Shown: piece after piece, positions 34,487 to 46,623 of the stretch
Position numbering within the stretch: position 1 is the first letter of the stretch
Layout of the letters: each line of letters opens with the position of its first letter
Origin: Nageia nagi
Lineage: Eukaryota; Pinophyta
Assembly (NCBI GenBank): GCA_050084985.1
Contig: JBITNC010000002.1
Coordinates: 1,674,001-1,738,000 of the forward strand
Length of the DNA: 64,000 nt
Reading direction: 5' to 3'
Position numbers and translations under genes: made by a program
The notes under the pieces: generated by a model
What the model saw: only the letters and a program-made list of their open reading frames with translations
The model's database searches: none
Told to the model about the DNA's origin: nothing

Positions 34487-36954
34487 CTAGTCTCCTGTCC
34501 TCCCTGTTGACCCAGCAGCGTGAATGGACAGAGACCTTGGAATTTGTGGTGTATGGAGTTCGGTCTTCCCTTCCAACATGAGCAAGACTTGGCCCATGTT
34601 TGGCCTCGCTGTTTCATCTTCCTGAATGCATAGCATGTTCACCACAGCAGCTCTTCTCACCTCTTCATCATCTGTAACGTTTGCGATCCTTTTGTCTACA
34701 AGGCTCATCATGTCTCCCTTGTGGACCTGATTTGCCGCCCAAGTGGGAAAATACAACTCGCTGGATTCCTCCACACTCAAATCCAGGTTCCTGCGCCCTG
34801 ATATTATTTCCACCAGTGTCATACCAAAACTGTAGACATCCACCTTTGGAGTGATGGGAAGGCCAGCGATCCACTCTGGAGCCAAGTACCCTCTCGTTCC
34901 TCTTGTGGTAGTTAAAACCCGGCTGAAATCTCTTCCCACTAGTTTTGCTAGCCCGAAATCCCCCAGCTTTGGGCAGAAGTTGTCATCCAGGAGAATGTTT
35001 TCAGGTTTAACATCGCAGTGAATGATGCGTTCTCTGCATTCCTCGTGAAGATAAAGCAATCCCCGAGCAACCCCTACTGCTATCTCAAACCGGGTTTTCC
35101 AGTCCTCTACCTTCGTATCATTTGTCGACTTGTGGCTAAACAGAAATGTATTCAGAGAGCCGTTGGGCATGTAATCGTAGACCAGTAACCTTTCAGATTT
35201 CTCTGCACAAAATCCACGAAGCCTGATCAGATTCACATGATTTATGATTCCAACGGTGTTGATTTCAGCACGGAACTGCTTTTCTCCTCGTCCTGCGACT
35301 TGTAATTTTTTGACGGCGACAAGTGTGCCGTCTGGTAAAGTTCCTCTGAACACCGAACCGAATGCGCCGCTTCCCAGCTTATCTGTGAACCTTCTTGTCG
35401 AAATATCCAACTCCTTGTATGTGAACATCCGAATCGATGTAGTAGCATCAACCTCTTCGGCTTCTGGACGCTTGCAGCAAGAAGCCACGGTGAACCTTAG
35501 ACCCAAATAAGGAACGAACTTGTTAGCGCACCCTGGGTTTGATCTCCGCCAGAATGAACATGCCAAAATGGACAAAACAATGGCGCAAGAAACAACAACT
35601 CCAACCACTAGGGCTGTCTTGCTTCTTCTGCCATTGGAGGAGTAAGAGATTCCAAATTCAGATTTGACCACCCGAAGGAAGACTGTTGTATCGTTCCATG
35701 GCGAATCGTTGCGCATGTTTAGTAAGTCTCCTCTCCAGATTTTGCAGATATTAGACATGTACTTGAAAGCCGTGCAAGAGCAATCAGCGAGGCATGTTTT
35801 CTCGCAGTCATTCCTTGTCGCGGCGTATGAACTACCGTGGCTGTTGTTGCTATCGGGCAGCCACAAGTCCAGACGCATAAACTGGTCCTCGCTGCTGTTT
35901 TTGGCATCGCAGTTCAGCGGGCTCTGTCGGACACACCCGCTCGACCACCAGTCTTGCGAACCCCAGGCTTGCTCGTCTCTGGGCTGGAACCTTGGCAGAC
36001 AGCTGCAGAATTGGATATTATTGGAATTGCAAGTTCCATAGAGCCCGCAGAGGCCATAAACCTCGCATTGGTCCCTAGGCCGAGACCAGATCATATTCCA
36101 TCGGTTGCCGTCATTAGGCATATGCAGCAGAAGTGCTCCGGCCTTGTCCATCACTAAACGTTGACGGGTATTTTGCCAGTACGATATGTATACTTGAAAT
36201 ACACGCCGGAGGTGTTGTTCTCCTTGCTGATGTTGAAAAAATTGTTTGTGCTTGACATCTCTGGAATGTTAGCGAAGACTTTACCGTCCCAAACGCCGCT
36301 CTGCCAATACTGAACGGAATTGTTCCAACGGAGAATGAACTGTAAGGCACCCGATTGGTCTAATTCAAGAGAGAAAATTCCGGGAGCCGGATCCATGGAG
36401 TTCTTCCATGAGATCAACTTCGACTTTCCACCCATCTTCATGCCGGCCAACCACGTGTCCACAGGATGGTCGAAGCTCTCCCAGACAGTCTCAGATTTAT
36501 TCTCAGCGTCTAGCATGACAAAATTACCGGAATCTAGTAGCACAGCCTCAGACGCAGCGTTGGTTCCATTGGAAGACCACAGGGATGATGCTCCCTCCAC
36601 ATCAAACAAGCCAAGCTGACCGTCTTTCGATAAATTCAGAATACCGGCCTTGTTTTTCATGGGACTCTCTCTGTTGGCCACCCAAACGTATGCAGTCTCG
36701 GAGATGTTTGCATACCAGATGCCGAGATACCAATTATTCGTTCCATTGGGGTTAAAAAATCCTAACTCGAATATTCCATTTTGTGAAACAAGAGTCTCAT
36801 TCCATCTGAGAGAACCACCCAAGGAAAGAGTATCTGCGCCTTCCACCTCCCCGTAGCTTCCCATGAGCTTGCAGAGTACAATAAGTGCCAAAATCAAACG
36901 TGGCAGTAAGCTTCCCCTCATCATGAAGCTGAACAGATGACGTTCGGCGGTCAT
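34487..36954 (-). CDS. G-type lectin S-receptor-like serine/threonine kinase (one frameshift)
   Basis: Single-exon receptor kinase, about 820 residues, read in two frames. Part 1 (36954-36154, 266 codons): signal peptide at about residues 12-33, bulb-type lectin domain (about 41-165; WVANRESP, LLDSGNFV, WESFDHPVDTWL), start of the S-locus domain. Part 2 (36154-34487, 555 codons): Cys-rich EGF-like region (30-60), PAN-like region (80-163), membrane helix (about 180-202), kinase (about 252-530) with GSGAFG 261-266, Lys282, HCDVKPEN 379-386, DFG 399-401 and APEW 425-428. Cys before the catalytic Asp makes it a non-RD kinase, a type common in immune receptors. The frames meet near 36160-36180, beside an AAAA and a CCC run, so one base is gained or lost: a sequencing error or a young pseudogene. 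Such receptors sit in the plasma membrane; the ligand is unknown. The start could be Met1, Met11 or Met12. Confidence 0.93.
36160..36180 (-). other. Frameshift joining the two kinase frames
   Basis: On the minus strand the first frame runs to GTC-AAC-GTT-TAG. Shifting by one base gives R-L-V-M-D-K-A-G, which agrees with the F-V-M-D-K-A-G of the pseudogene copy at about 1460-1480. The nearby GGCAAAATACCC has two homopolymers. Confidence 0.85.
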
Positions 36955-37074
36955 ATTACTACAATTCTCGAACCCAAGACCTGCTCAGAACTTCCAACAG
37001 GCGCAACAAACTCTCTACAGTGCGCCGAAGAGGTGTCATCAAGGAAAGGAGGAGGTGGATGACGGCTAGCGTTG

Positions 37075-37081
37075 TATATAT
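37075..37081 (-). promoter_or_regulatory. Likely TATA box of the kinase gene
   Basis: TATATAC on the minus strand (in CCATATATACAAC), about 120 bases before the first ATG. The 5' leader would be about 90 bases. No other strong TATA word is closer. Confidence 0.6.
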
Positions 37082-37254
37082 GGATGGGTTTTGTGGACTG
37101 TGCGGTTGCGTGTCAAAGAGGTAATTATTGCAAAACGTCCTATGGAAACCCAAGTCAAGTCAAATTTAACATGTAATGGGAAAGTCGTTGGTCTATGGTG
37201 TTTGTTCAATAATAAAAAAATTATTCGCATTCATGTACTAAAAACAATGAATTG

Positions 37255-37610
37255 AAAATTTTCAAACTAGGTTAGGTAGTTACGTTACATAGTAGCTAGA
37301 GGCTTTTAGATTTACCAAAAAGCATAGACTTTCACCTTGTGGATCAATTATTAGATAGATTCAATTGTGTTGGAATTTACATGCGAGCTTAAATGATCTT
37401 TTAACAATTACATTTTCTTTCTTCAAAGGAGAATCATGGTTATCAATATTTTCATCATCTTCTAAATCAAAATTTTCATCTATTGCACATGTAATTTTTT
37501 TATTTCAACTTAAGTGTATTCATAATATTTGTTTGTTTTCTAATTTCTTTGACCTATCAATTCAAGACATTTTTCTTATTTGTATAAAAAAAATTAATTA
37601 AAATATGACC
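37255..37610. repeat. Dispersed repeat, inverted relative to 52560-52925
   Basis: The reverse complement matches 52560-52925 over its length, for example AATTGATCCACAAGGTGAA and GATTTAGAAGATGATGAAAA. In the reverse orientation a short acidic reading frame (D-L-E-D-D-E-N-I) is conserved between the copies, so it may be a piece of a transposon gene. It lies about 200 bp upstream of the kinase TATA box. Confidence 0.75.
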
Positions 37611-38296
37611 TTAAGATCTATCTTCAAACAACCTAGAGAACTAACCATTATGTTAATCGATAAAAATAATAATATTTAAATTTTTTTAAATTTAAAATTA
37701 AATAAAATATTCAATTGTTATAACATTATTTAAAAACACTATACTAATTCTAAAACCACAATTTTCAAGTTACAATAATTAATATTATGATCTACAAAAA
37801 AAAACTTATAATTTTTAAAATGCAATAAATAATGTAACCTTCAAAATTTTATGAAAATTGAAATAAAATTCCAAGGCTCAAATTTGAAGCCATCATTGCT
37901 CATCAAATGGTCATTTACTATAAATGGTATGGAAATATAAAATTAATCTATCATTTGGTAAAATCAAATTTAATTTTCTCGTCAAATAAAAAAAAAATCA
38001 TTAGAAGGGATTACTTAAATGGGTTTTGGTAATATCTACTCTTCACAACAATTCCCTATTCAACCACACTTTAGAATCTTCCTTTCTTATGAATGTCATG
38101 AAGCTTTTCTATGATCAGGTTGATACTAGTTCCTCATTGTCTCATCCCTATTATGGTGACCTAGGGTGCTTATATACCCTTCATCATGGTTTTTTGAGTT
38201 CCTTGTGCATTAAAATTGAAGTAGTTCCATCTCGATGTTGAAACAATTGTGTTGCTCTTCCTTTATTTATTTTCAATGCCATGTTGTGTTGACATA
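37611..38296. other. AT-rich sequence without gene
   Basis: No supported feature; A/T runs and short ORFs only. Confidence 0.5.
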
Positions 38297-38400
38297 AGTA
38301 GTATGCATGAGGATGCATTGACTTGAGGGGTGCATAAGGGGTGTCAACATAAGAACTATATCATGAGTAGTATGCATGAGGGATGCATTAACTTGATTCA
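38297..38400. repeat. Imperfect tandem duplication, 69-bp spacing
   Basis: AGTAGTATGCATGAGG followed by ATGCATT-ACTTGA occurs at 38297 and again at 38366. It is short and may be chance slippage. Confidence 0.65.
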
Positions 38401-38457
38401 TGGAATTTGCATTTTTAAGGAAAATAGCCAAGATTTGTATCATTAAAATATTATACC

Positions 38458-38744
38458 TGAAAGGAATGGAGGAAAGCACATTCCACACCAAGATCTAAAG
38501 TTGAGAAGAAATTCACTGAGAACAAAATTATGATGCTTGCATTATGCAAAATGAGAAGAGAGCACCAAATATATAGGAATGGTGCATAAAATACATGAGA
38601 AGATTCATAACAATAATTTGTTAGAATCTATAGCAACCAAAAAATGGATAAAACTACGAAAAGATAAGGAAAAATAAGAAATCCCTAATTCTTTCTAGTG
38701 AGACTTAAATAAATATTATACCTAAGGATAATATACTCTAGCAT
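38458..38744 (-). repeat. Probable 3' LTR of copia-3
   Basis: The right edge is fixed by the polypurine tract (TGCTAGAGTAT in element orientation). The left edge at a TG near 38458 is a guess, since no second LTR exists for comparison. Confidence 0.45.
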
Positions 38745-38899
38745 CCCCCCTTAAGTGATACTAGGAAGGAGTGTGGACACCAAAAATTTGAGTCCCGATA
38801 ACAGGGCCTGACAAGGTACTCATATACAATGGCTATCACAAAAAAAAAGATCTCCTTTAGATGATGAAAAAATACATGAGAAAAAATCATCTACTAGAA

Positions 38900-40450
38900 G
38901 AGAAAGGAAGGAGTCCTATCAACATCCCCCAAGGATAACTTCACCCTTAGCAAGCCATTCAACTCAAGGAAATGAGGTGTACAAAAGGTTTAGTGAAGAT
39001 GTCTGCAACATACTACTGATTAGGAAGATATTCCAAGCTAAGAATGCCATCCTAGATGTGTTAACAGATAAAATGCATGAACCTGTATGTGCTTGATGCA
39101 ATGATGCTCAACAAGATTATGAGAAATATGAATGATACTTTGGTTATCACACCAAATAATTGTATCTTGATCTTGGGGAAAACCAAACTCCTCCAACAAA
39201 TGTTGAATTCAAATTACCTCTTAACTCATAGTAATAGTTTCCCTATACTCTACCTCAATGAATGAAAGTGCAATAGCCTATTGCTTCTTACATGATCAAT
39301 CAATAGGAGAAGTGATAATACAAAATATAGAGTCATAGGTAGAATGATGATTATTAAAGGAACCATCCCAATTTGAATCAGTGTAGTAAACCAACATTGG
39401 ATCACCTCTAGTTTAATACAAAATAAAGTGTGTAGCGCCCCTCACATAGCAAAGAATTCGCTTGACTACCTTCCAATGAGTCTCATGAGGGTTTGTGCAA
39501 ACTAAGAAATAAGCCCAACTAGTTAGGAGATATCAAGATGAGTATGTGTGAGGTACAAAAGCCTTTCAACCAATTGACGTACAATGTAGCATCACACAAT
39601 GGTGAGATTCAAGAAGAATTCAGAGTAACCCCACTCTGAAAAGGTATCAAACAAGGATTGCAATCTACCATCCTAAACTAGAAGAAGATCCAAGGCATAC
39701 TTCTATTTAGAGAGTGAAATACATAAATCAGTTTGAATGAGCTGAAATTCAAGAAAGTAATGAGAGAGTCCAAGCTATGTCATCTCAAAGAGATTAGAGA
39801 GAGATTATTGTACAAATTGAATGTGAGTAGTGGAGCTACCAGTGAGAAACAAATCATCAATATACAAAACTAAAATGGTGATGTCCTCACACTCTTGCAA
39901 AATATAGATTGTAGGATTTAACTAACACTGCATAAAATCAATTAAGAGGTGAAAGGAATATGTCTTCTTATACCAATCTTGAGGTGCTTACTTGAGGCCA
40001 TGGAGAGACTTCCTAAAATAATAAATAAGTGAAGGATCTTGTAAAAAACTAACAGGTTGCTTCATATAAATTTCTTCCTGTAAATCTCCTTATAAGAAAG
40101 CACTCTTCACATCCATCTAAAAAATTGACCAATTATGTGATGCAGCAAGAGAAAGTACAAGATGAACAGAATCCATCTTAGTGATAGGGACAAAGGTCTT
40201 AGAGTATTCAATACCTTCAACCTATGAAAATCGCTTCACAACAAGATGAGGATTGTACTTATCTACAGAATCATCAGTTGCATATTTGGTTTGGTACACC
40301 CATTTATATCAAATCAACTTCCTCCATTTAGGAAGAGGAACAAGCTCCCAAGTCTTATTCTTTAACAAAGAAGAATACTCTACTGCCAAAGCATCATCCC
40401 ACTTTGGACATTCATGAGCCTCTAAAAATATTTAAGGATCACTAGAAACT
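38900..40450 (-). pseudogene. Copia-3 reverse transcriptase and RNase H remnant
   Basis: ITILVLYIDDLFLTG, with the YxDD active site, is readable at about 39835-39880. RKSLHGLK and PQDWYKK precede it near 39.96-40.02 kb. RNase H words are only faint. Stops are frequent and no ORF above 65 codons remains. Confidence 0.78.
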
Positions 40451-41047
40451 ATTTGACCAACTAGTCCAGAACTAGTAGAATGACAATGAGAGAGAGGAAG
40501 ATCCTAAATGAAAGGTGCTTCCTCCTCAATTATAGTACGATCCCATATAGGAAAGGTAGGTGAAGTGAAGAAACAACATTAGGAGGATCAACTAAAATGA
40601 CCACAACATTTGGCATATTTGGAGTGATGAAGAAGGAGAGGAAGTAATAGGAGAAGTAAGAGTAGGAAATCGCTCATCAAACTGAACATGAGTGAGAAAG
40701 AAAACATCATGTGTGTCAGGATCTAGTAATCGATAAGCCATCATCTATGTCAAGATCTAGTAATCAATAAGCCTTCATGTCCTTACTATAACCAAGAAAT
40801 ATGAGTGGCTTACTCTTCCTATCCAAATCCTTACATTGTTTCTTCAAAATATGAGCCCAAGCCTAACTACAAAAGACCTTGAAGAGATACATATTTGGAT
40901 TGATTCCAGTACAAGCCTCTTCAAGAGTCATATATCTAAGTGCATGATGTAAAGTATAATTTTGGATGTAATTTGCATAATTAACTACCTCTTCTCAAAA
41001 TATGGGAGGTAAATCCTGAGAGTGCCTCATGTAGTTAGCCATCTCCT

Positions 41048-41405
41048 TCAATGTTTTGTTCTTTCTTTTTGCAACCCCATTTTGTTATGGAGTATGAAGG
41101 ATTGAATGTTGATGAATGATGCCATATGATGTAAGAAAATTAGAGAACTCTTTGTTGAAGTATTCCCCCCTCCCATTATATGTGTGAAGCTTCTTAATGC
41201 AAATGGAAGCTTAATTCTTGACCAAAGCCTTAAATACTTTGAAATGAGTAGAGATCTCACTCTTGTAATTGAGAAAGTATACCCAAGTATGTATCAAGAA
41301 TTCATTAATGAATGTTAGTGTGTATCCAGCTTCAATGAAAGATAGATGAGGAAAGATCATCAAGTCACTATGAATAAGCTCTAAAGGTGAAGATACATAA
41401 TACAA
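41048..41405 (-). pseudogene. Copia-3 integrase fragment
   Basis: The ORF at 41211-41405 starts SSPLELIHSDLM (first catalytic Asp) and continues with TWVYFLNYKSE, typical of the copia integrase core. The catalytic Glu region (QNGVAKRKN) can be read in a shifted frame near 41060-41090. Confidence 0.8.
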
Positions 41406-41899
41406 TTTCCTATGGGAAATGGGTCTTAATATTATTTATTAAGAGTACAATTAGGATAAACACCATCAATAGAATAAAATATTGGAAAATGATTCACAAT
41501 CTCATGAGTGTGAAACTACTACAAATATCGATAGTTGACATACCTAAATCTCTCATGCTAAAGTTTGCTCATAGAATATGCATGAGAAATAAACCTAGTA
41601 CCAAAAGCAGAATTATCAATGCTCTCCAAATGATATATTCTCAAAGAGTTATCAACAACAACCCATGAAATCAGTCACTATGGCTCTAGCAAAATACGAA
41701 TCTAAAATCTTTAAGGTATGAACAAAATAGTTCACCTAGTACAAGAATTACAAATCTGATACACATAAAGTAGGTTGGTGATAATATAAAGAACATACAA
41801 TACATCATTTATGTGACCACCATTAAGAAGAATTTCCCCCTTCCCCTTAATTAAAATGAAAGAGGAATCACCAACTTCAATCCAAGAAATAGAACAAGA

Positions 41900-42521
41900 A
41901 CCAAGAGATGCAAAAAAACTTCTTTAAAGACGTCATATGGTGAGTAGCACTTGAATCCATAACCCAAATCTCTTAATTTCAATATGTCTAACCATAAACA
42001 TCCAAAGCCTTACCTGATTCATTGGAATCATCATTTTCCTTTTTCTATTATTTCTCAATTAAGTGACCAAGTTTCCCACAATAAGTACAACTAAGCATGT
42101 CCTTCTTCTTGGAAGGATAATTGTAATTAGGTTTGGAGTCCTTAGGTTTAGGAGCTAATTATGAAGGTGGAGTGGTCTTAGGCTTAGGCTTGGACTTCCC
42201 TTTATGTTTAGAATGTGATGTTGTCAATGCCTTAGAAGAATATGAAGAAGCCTCAAGAGTGGGGATGTTGGTCTCCTCCTTCATAAGACATTCACAAATC
42301 TCTTCCAAACTAGGTATTTTAAAAGTATCATCCATTGCATCTATAGTGGAGAGGAATGTAGAAGCAAAAATATGAAAGGGACCTTTCAATTTTGATAATA
42401 TCAAGAATATACATTTATCTTCTTTCTTGTATTTACCACCACCCTTGAATTGAACATAAAGCTCTTTAAATTTAGTGAGAAAATCGACCATGGTAAGAAA
42501 TTCATCAGGGTATAAAGACAT
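41900..42521 (-). pseudogene. Copia-3 Gag with zinc knuckle, and protease start
   Basis: The ORF at 42159-42521 (120 codons) resembles the capsid C-terminal part of copia Gag (LTKFKELYVQFKGGG, CIFLILSKLKGPFHIFAS), ending in a Lys/Pro-rich basic tail. Downstream, near 42050-42090, a zinc knuckle CTYCGKLGHLIEK is followed by a stop where the last Cys should be. The protease site near 41955 reads VMDSSATHHMT, with Ser replacing Gly of D-S-G. Confidence 0.82.
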
Positions 42522-42758
42522 AAGTTATGCTTCAATTTGCATTGCCTTCATTTTATTAACTTTGCCAAATAATGCTTTAAGTTTATCCCATGCTTCATGT
42601 GGAGTAGTAACATTATCAAAATAAACCATAAACTCTCACTAATATTTGATTTAAGCAACCCAAATGCTTCACCAAGTGCTTTTGTGAAAGACCAATTTTC
42701 ATAATTTATCTTGAATGTGATTTTTTACTCCTTTATGTGTGTGTTTAATCCTCTTTGT

Positions 42759-42789
42759 GGTGTTAACATGTGTGGTTTATGTTAACACC
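42759..42789. repeat. Perfect inverted repeat, 11-bp arms
   Basis: GGTGTTAACAT, a 9-base spacer, then ATGTTAACACC. It would form a hairpin. It sits just outside the decayed copia-3 and may be a remnant of a transposon end; no function is evident. Confidence 0.9.
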
Positions 42790-44899
42790 CAAAATTTTGC
42801 AAACTTGCAAGGGAGCAAAATTTTGATCAAATAGGATCCTGTATCCCACATAATCAAGTTCAAAATTAAAAACTTGAATTTTGATATTTTTTTGAAGTAT
42901 TTTTGCTTTAGTCGGATCCTGGGAGCCTTTAACAATGTTATCAACCTATAGGATCTGACTAATTGGTTTTCAGTTCTTTTGTTTTCCTTTAATGAGATCA
43001 ATCCTCAACTTGACATCATTTTCATTAACCTCCTCAACCCAACTATCCATTTACCTTTAGTTGGATCTAAATGTTTATAGACCTCATACCAAATTTTTTC
43101 ATCATTATTATATTTCATTTGACTAGTTATCTTTTCCTTGAGTTACATCCTCCAAGTAGTTAATGACAAGGAAAGTCTTTCTTCATCAATGCTCCCAATC
43201 CAACTAACTATTTCCAATTGGTCAGATCTAAAACTTGAGTGACCCGTTATAGCCAAGTTATTATCATTAGCCTCTTTCACCCAACCAACACTTAGATTTG
43301 TATTTGAACCCATGACATTGTTGATTATCATGCTTTAAGTTTATTTTTATTGAAGAGCTCCATTTGATGAATGTTTCCTTTTGGTCTGATGAAGTGACCT
43401 ATTAACAATAACCTCTTATCATTTTTTCATCATCCTTCTCTACCTGACCAACATTCTGAATCCCTCATTCAATGTGACTGTACCTTCACTCAATGCATGT
43501 ACCCAATTAAATATCAACCATTCATTTGTTGATATATGGTCCATATAATACATGACACATGCCCCAATAATACCCTAGCACACCTATCAATATTAGATCC
43601 CTCTTGGTGGCACTATAGCAAGTTAGATCAAAGTGGAAGATGAGGTGATAGAGGTTTAGGAGTTTTCAAGAAAAGTGATACTAAATTTTCTAACTACCTC
43701 ATCACTCTTGTGCATCTAACCAACATGAAGGTAAAACCTTGAATTATATTCACAAGACCAAAAATGACACATGGAAAGACCTCTTGTTATCTCTCATCCC
43801 ATTTCGACTAATAAACTATTGATCATAGGTACCAAAGTTAGTTCGAAGGTGAAAGATTTGAACAACAATCATCCAAATAGGTAAACTTTTCTATGTCTTT
43901 TGAGTTCAAATCTAATAGGACATTGAAAAAGTTCTATTGAAAAAAGTGCAATAAAGCATTCAACCTGACCAATGGAAAATTGCTAGTCCTAAGGTTAGAT
44001 AAAAGAGAAGATTGATGACTTATTAAGCAAAGTAAGTTGAAAAGCCTTTAAGATCGACCAAAAAGGAATATGGTTAGAGAAAAGAGCAAACAAATGAAAA
44101 TAAGAAGAGAGATTTTTTGATAATCCTCCCAGCCTAACCAAGTAAAAAATCGCCTAAGTCATGAGGTTGGATCATCAAGAAGGGTGACTAAAAATTAGCA
44201 AATGTTTATCAAAAGCATCCCAAATCTTACATGATTAAAAATAATTTATATATTGATGGTTGCAATAAATATTACATTGAAAATAACAAAAAGGGATCTT
44301 AGTTAAATACATTCTTGGCTCGATCCATTTGAAAATCAAGTAAAGTATTTTTAGGTAAGATATTTGAGACCTATGATGACTAAATCCTTCCAAATATCAT
44401 AAAGCCTTTTAATCTAATAAAAGAAAGAGTGCATTATGCTAAGTATTGAGTTAGGAGATTGATGAAGGTGACAATGACAAAGATCACCAAAACTAGTCAT
44501 CAAGTCTTTTAGTCCGACCAAGAGGGAACATTGATTAGGATGTTAATATCGAAGATTAAAATGTTTCTTTAATATCAAAATTTCTAACTAAAGTTCTTAT
44601 TTTGTAGGATGAATACATAGAAGGAGAAGATCACAAACAAGCTTACAAAGACTTCTCTCATCGAATTACATGAGGGGAGCAAACCCCATGATGTTATTTT
44701 TCATGATGGGCTTAAATACATTAAAGACACATAATGGAGTGATAATGATCCTTAGAAAATGAGTGATGATGTTGATAAATTGACAAAGGAGAAAAAGATG
44801 AATGATGTCATCTATTCTTTTAGTCTTTTCAAAGTCATTGTGTTCTTATTCATAGTACATTTTCCAAAGCTCACATTAGCCATGTTAGAACATTTGGAT
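42790..44899. other. Unassigned region rich in a short GACCAA-type word
   Basis: No gene. Words of the form CT(G/A)ACCAA or their complement (TTGGTC(A/G)GAT) recur irregularly, for example near 43216, 43447, 43975, 44055 and 44515. There is no fixed period, so I do not call an array. It may be the untranslated part of an unrecognised element. Confidence 0.4.
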
Positions 44900-45408
44900 T
44901 GTGACGTCCCCCTTTTCTTCTAAACATTTAGTTGTGGGGTCCAAAAGTATCCAACTATAATATACTCTTTTCATGTATTGTTCTTTATATTTTTTACTCA
45001 AGATAGAGACTTAATGGGCCAATGGACCCCACTATGAGCCCCAAGTGGGATGTATACCTCCTAAGTATTAGATTAGGTATTTATTGTATTAGAGATCTTG
45101 GATTATGGGAATCTTGAGATGTATATATGCATTAGAATGAAGTATAACCACCTGCATGCTAGCATCAGGATAAGGAGGGCCCCACAACCCCATGTTGGCT
45201 TAAGAAGGCTCCAAGAACCCCATGTTGGTACTTGATGATCATAGGCCCCTCATGTGGCATGTATAACCTTTAGGCACCCATGTTAGTTAAGCTGGGGCCC
45301 CCAAGAGCCCAACGTTGGATTAGATGAGCCTAAGATGACTCCTAGGTGAGATCTAGATAAAAGATAATGTATAAATAAACACTAGAGCTTGATTACTAGA
45401 CATGCTTG

Positions 45409-45426
45409 ATTATTATTATTATTATT
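45409..45426. repeat. ATT microsatellite, 6 units
   Basis: Six perfect ATT repeats inside the LTR. The related LTR at 7430-7445 has a shorter ATA/AAT run at a similar place. Confidence 0.9.
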
Positions 45427-45690
45427 CTACAGTCCATTGGATAGCAATTCTTAGTGGTACTAATCATCTCTTCCTAGATAGAGCATCTAAATGGTAGTCA
45501 AGCTGAGGGATCCTATATTTCTAAGGCATTGGTGGAGCACCTTTTCCCATTCAGTGAACTTTTGAGGGTTTACTTATACCATTTGGTTGATCATCCAAAA
45601 TTTGAGGAGGGTCCCTTCAATGGAGAGGATTCATGATCTAAGGGATTAGATCTATCCCATGGTTTTGTGGTTCATGCAATAGTTGAGGAT

Positions 45691-46623
45691 GGGTGGGTGC
45701 AAGAAGTTGGATCCACTTTAGGGCCAAAAAGTGGAAGTGTTTTCCTTAATTTTCAAGTTTGGGTATGATTGATCTCAAAAATTAAAGCACTTAGACATGG
45801 AATCATGAAAAAGCACAATTTTATGAAAATGTAATGCTTAGAGTCTAGTTTTCAAATATATAATTTTTTCCAATACCCAGATCATAGAATTTAAAATTCG
45901 ATAGGATGAACAAAACCCACTTTTTTATAAAAATTATTTTTAGACCATACCATGCACGTGTACATCCACCATAATTTGACTAAAATTAAGGTATTTTTTA
46001 AAATCATTTTAGTAAATGATACCTAACACATTGGACCTTTCCTTGGATATTTTTCCATAATTTTTGGACCAATATTTATTTTTTTAATTAGTAAATGATA
46101 TCTAAACTTAATATTTTTTCAAAATTTTTTTATTCTTTTAGAAAATTATATGAATCTTGTCCCTATATAATTTATTTTTCATAACTCCACCAAAAAGAAA
46201 AGCTTATTAAGAAAATACAAGATGCTCATATTTTAAGCATATGGATGACATTTACTAAAAAATAATGAAAAAATATAAAATCTTATCCAATTGCAAAAAA
46301 AAATTATATATTTTAAATCTACCTCTTTAATGTATAATGGTTTTTAATTTCATGAAATAATTCTACCAAAAACTCCATCAAACATATCCATGAAGTTGAT
46401 ATTTTCCATTAAACTTGCCATGAACATATACTTGCAGGTCCAAGGCTAAGTGTTGGTTCACCAAGCCAATTTTTTTAGCCTATATCCAAAATGAAATTGT
46501 AGATTCAAATATTAGAATCCCTATATTAATGAAAATTAAAGTCAGGATCCCTCGACTTCAATTTTTTACTTAGAGGATTTCCCCACTTCCCCTTGAAGTG
46601 GACCCAACTTCTTACTTTCACCT
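45691..46623. mobile_element. Terminal-inverted-repeat element, copy 2
   Basis: 933 bp. Left end GGGTGGGTGCAAGAAGTTGG; the right end reversed gives AGGTGAAAGTAAGAAGTTGG. Inverted repeats extend about 30 bp to CCACTT. It aligns with copy 1 over its full length and shows the site of the 970-bp LTR element in copy 1 undisturbed at about 45815. Flanks GGAT (45687-45690) and AGAT (46624-46627) may be a 4-bp target duplication with one change. Confidence 0.82.

Larger units (their letters stand above)
38745..42521 (-). mobile_element. Third Ty1/copia retrotransposon, decayed
   Basis: Minus-strand gag, zinc knuckle, protease, integrase, RT and RNase H follow in copia order from 42.5 to 38.9 kb. A polypurine tract (in element orientation CTTAAGGGGGGA, about 38745-38756) ends the internal region. 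To its left, up to 38744 (CTCTAGCA), lies the likely 3' LTR. No primer-binding site or 5' LTR follows gag beyond 42.5 kb, so the 5' end is lost. It is not the same subfamily as copia-1, judging by Gag and LTR. Confidence 0.82.

Noticed and set aside
36154-36190. An intron explaining the change of frame in the kinase gene
   Set aside because: The two frames overlap within about 20 bases and the protein joins without loss, leaving no room for an intron.
35244-36856. Plus-strand ORFs opposite the kinase gene (35244, 35664, 35837, 36320, 36650)
   Set aside because: Antisense shadows of the conserved kinase and lectin coding sequence; no domains of their own.
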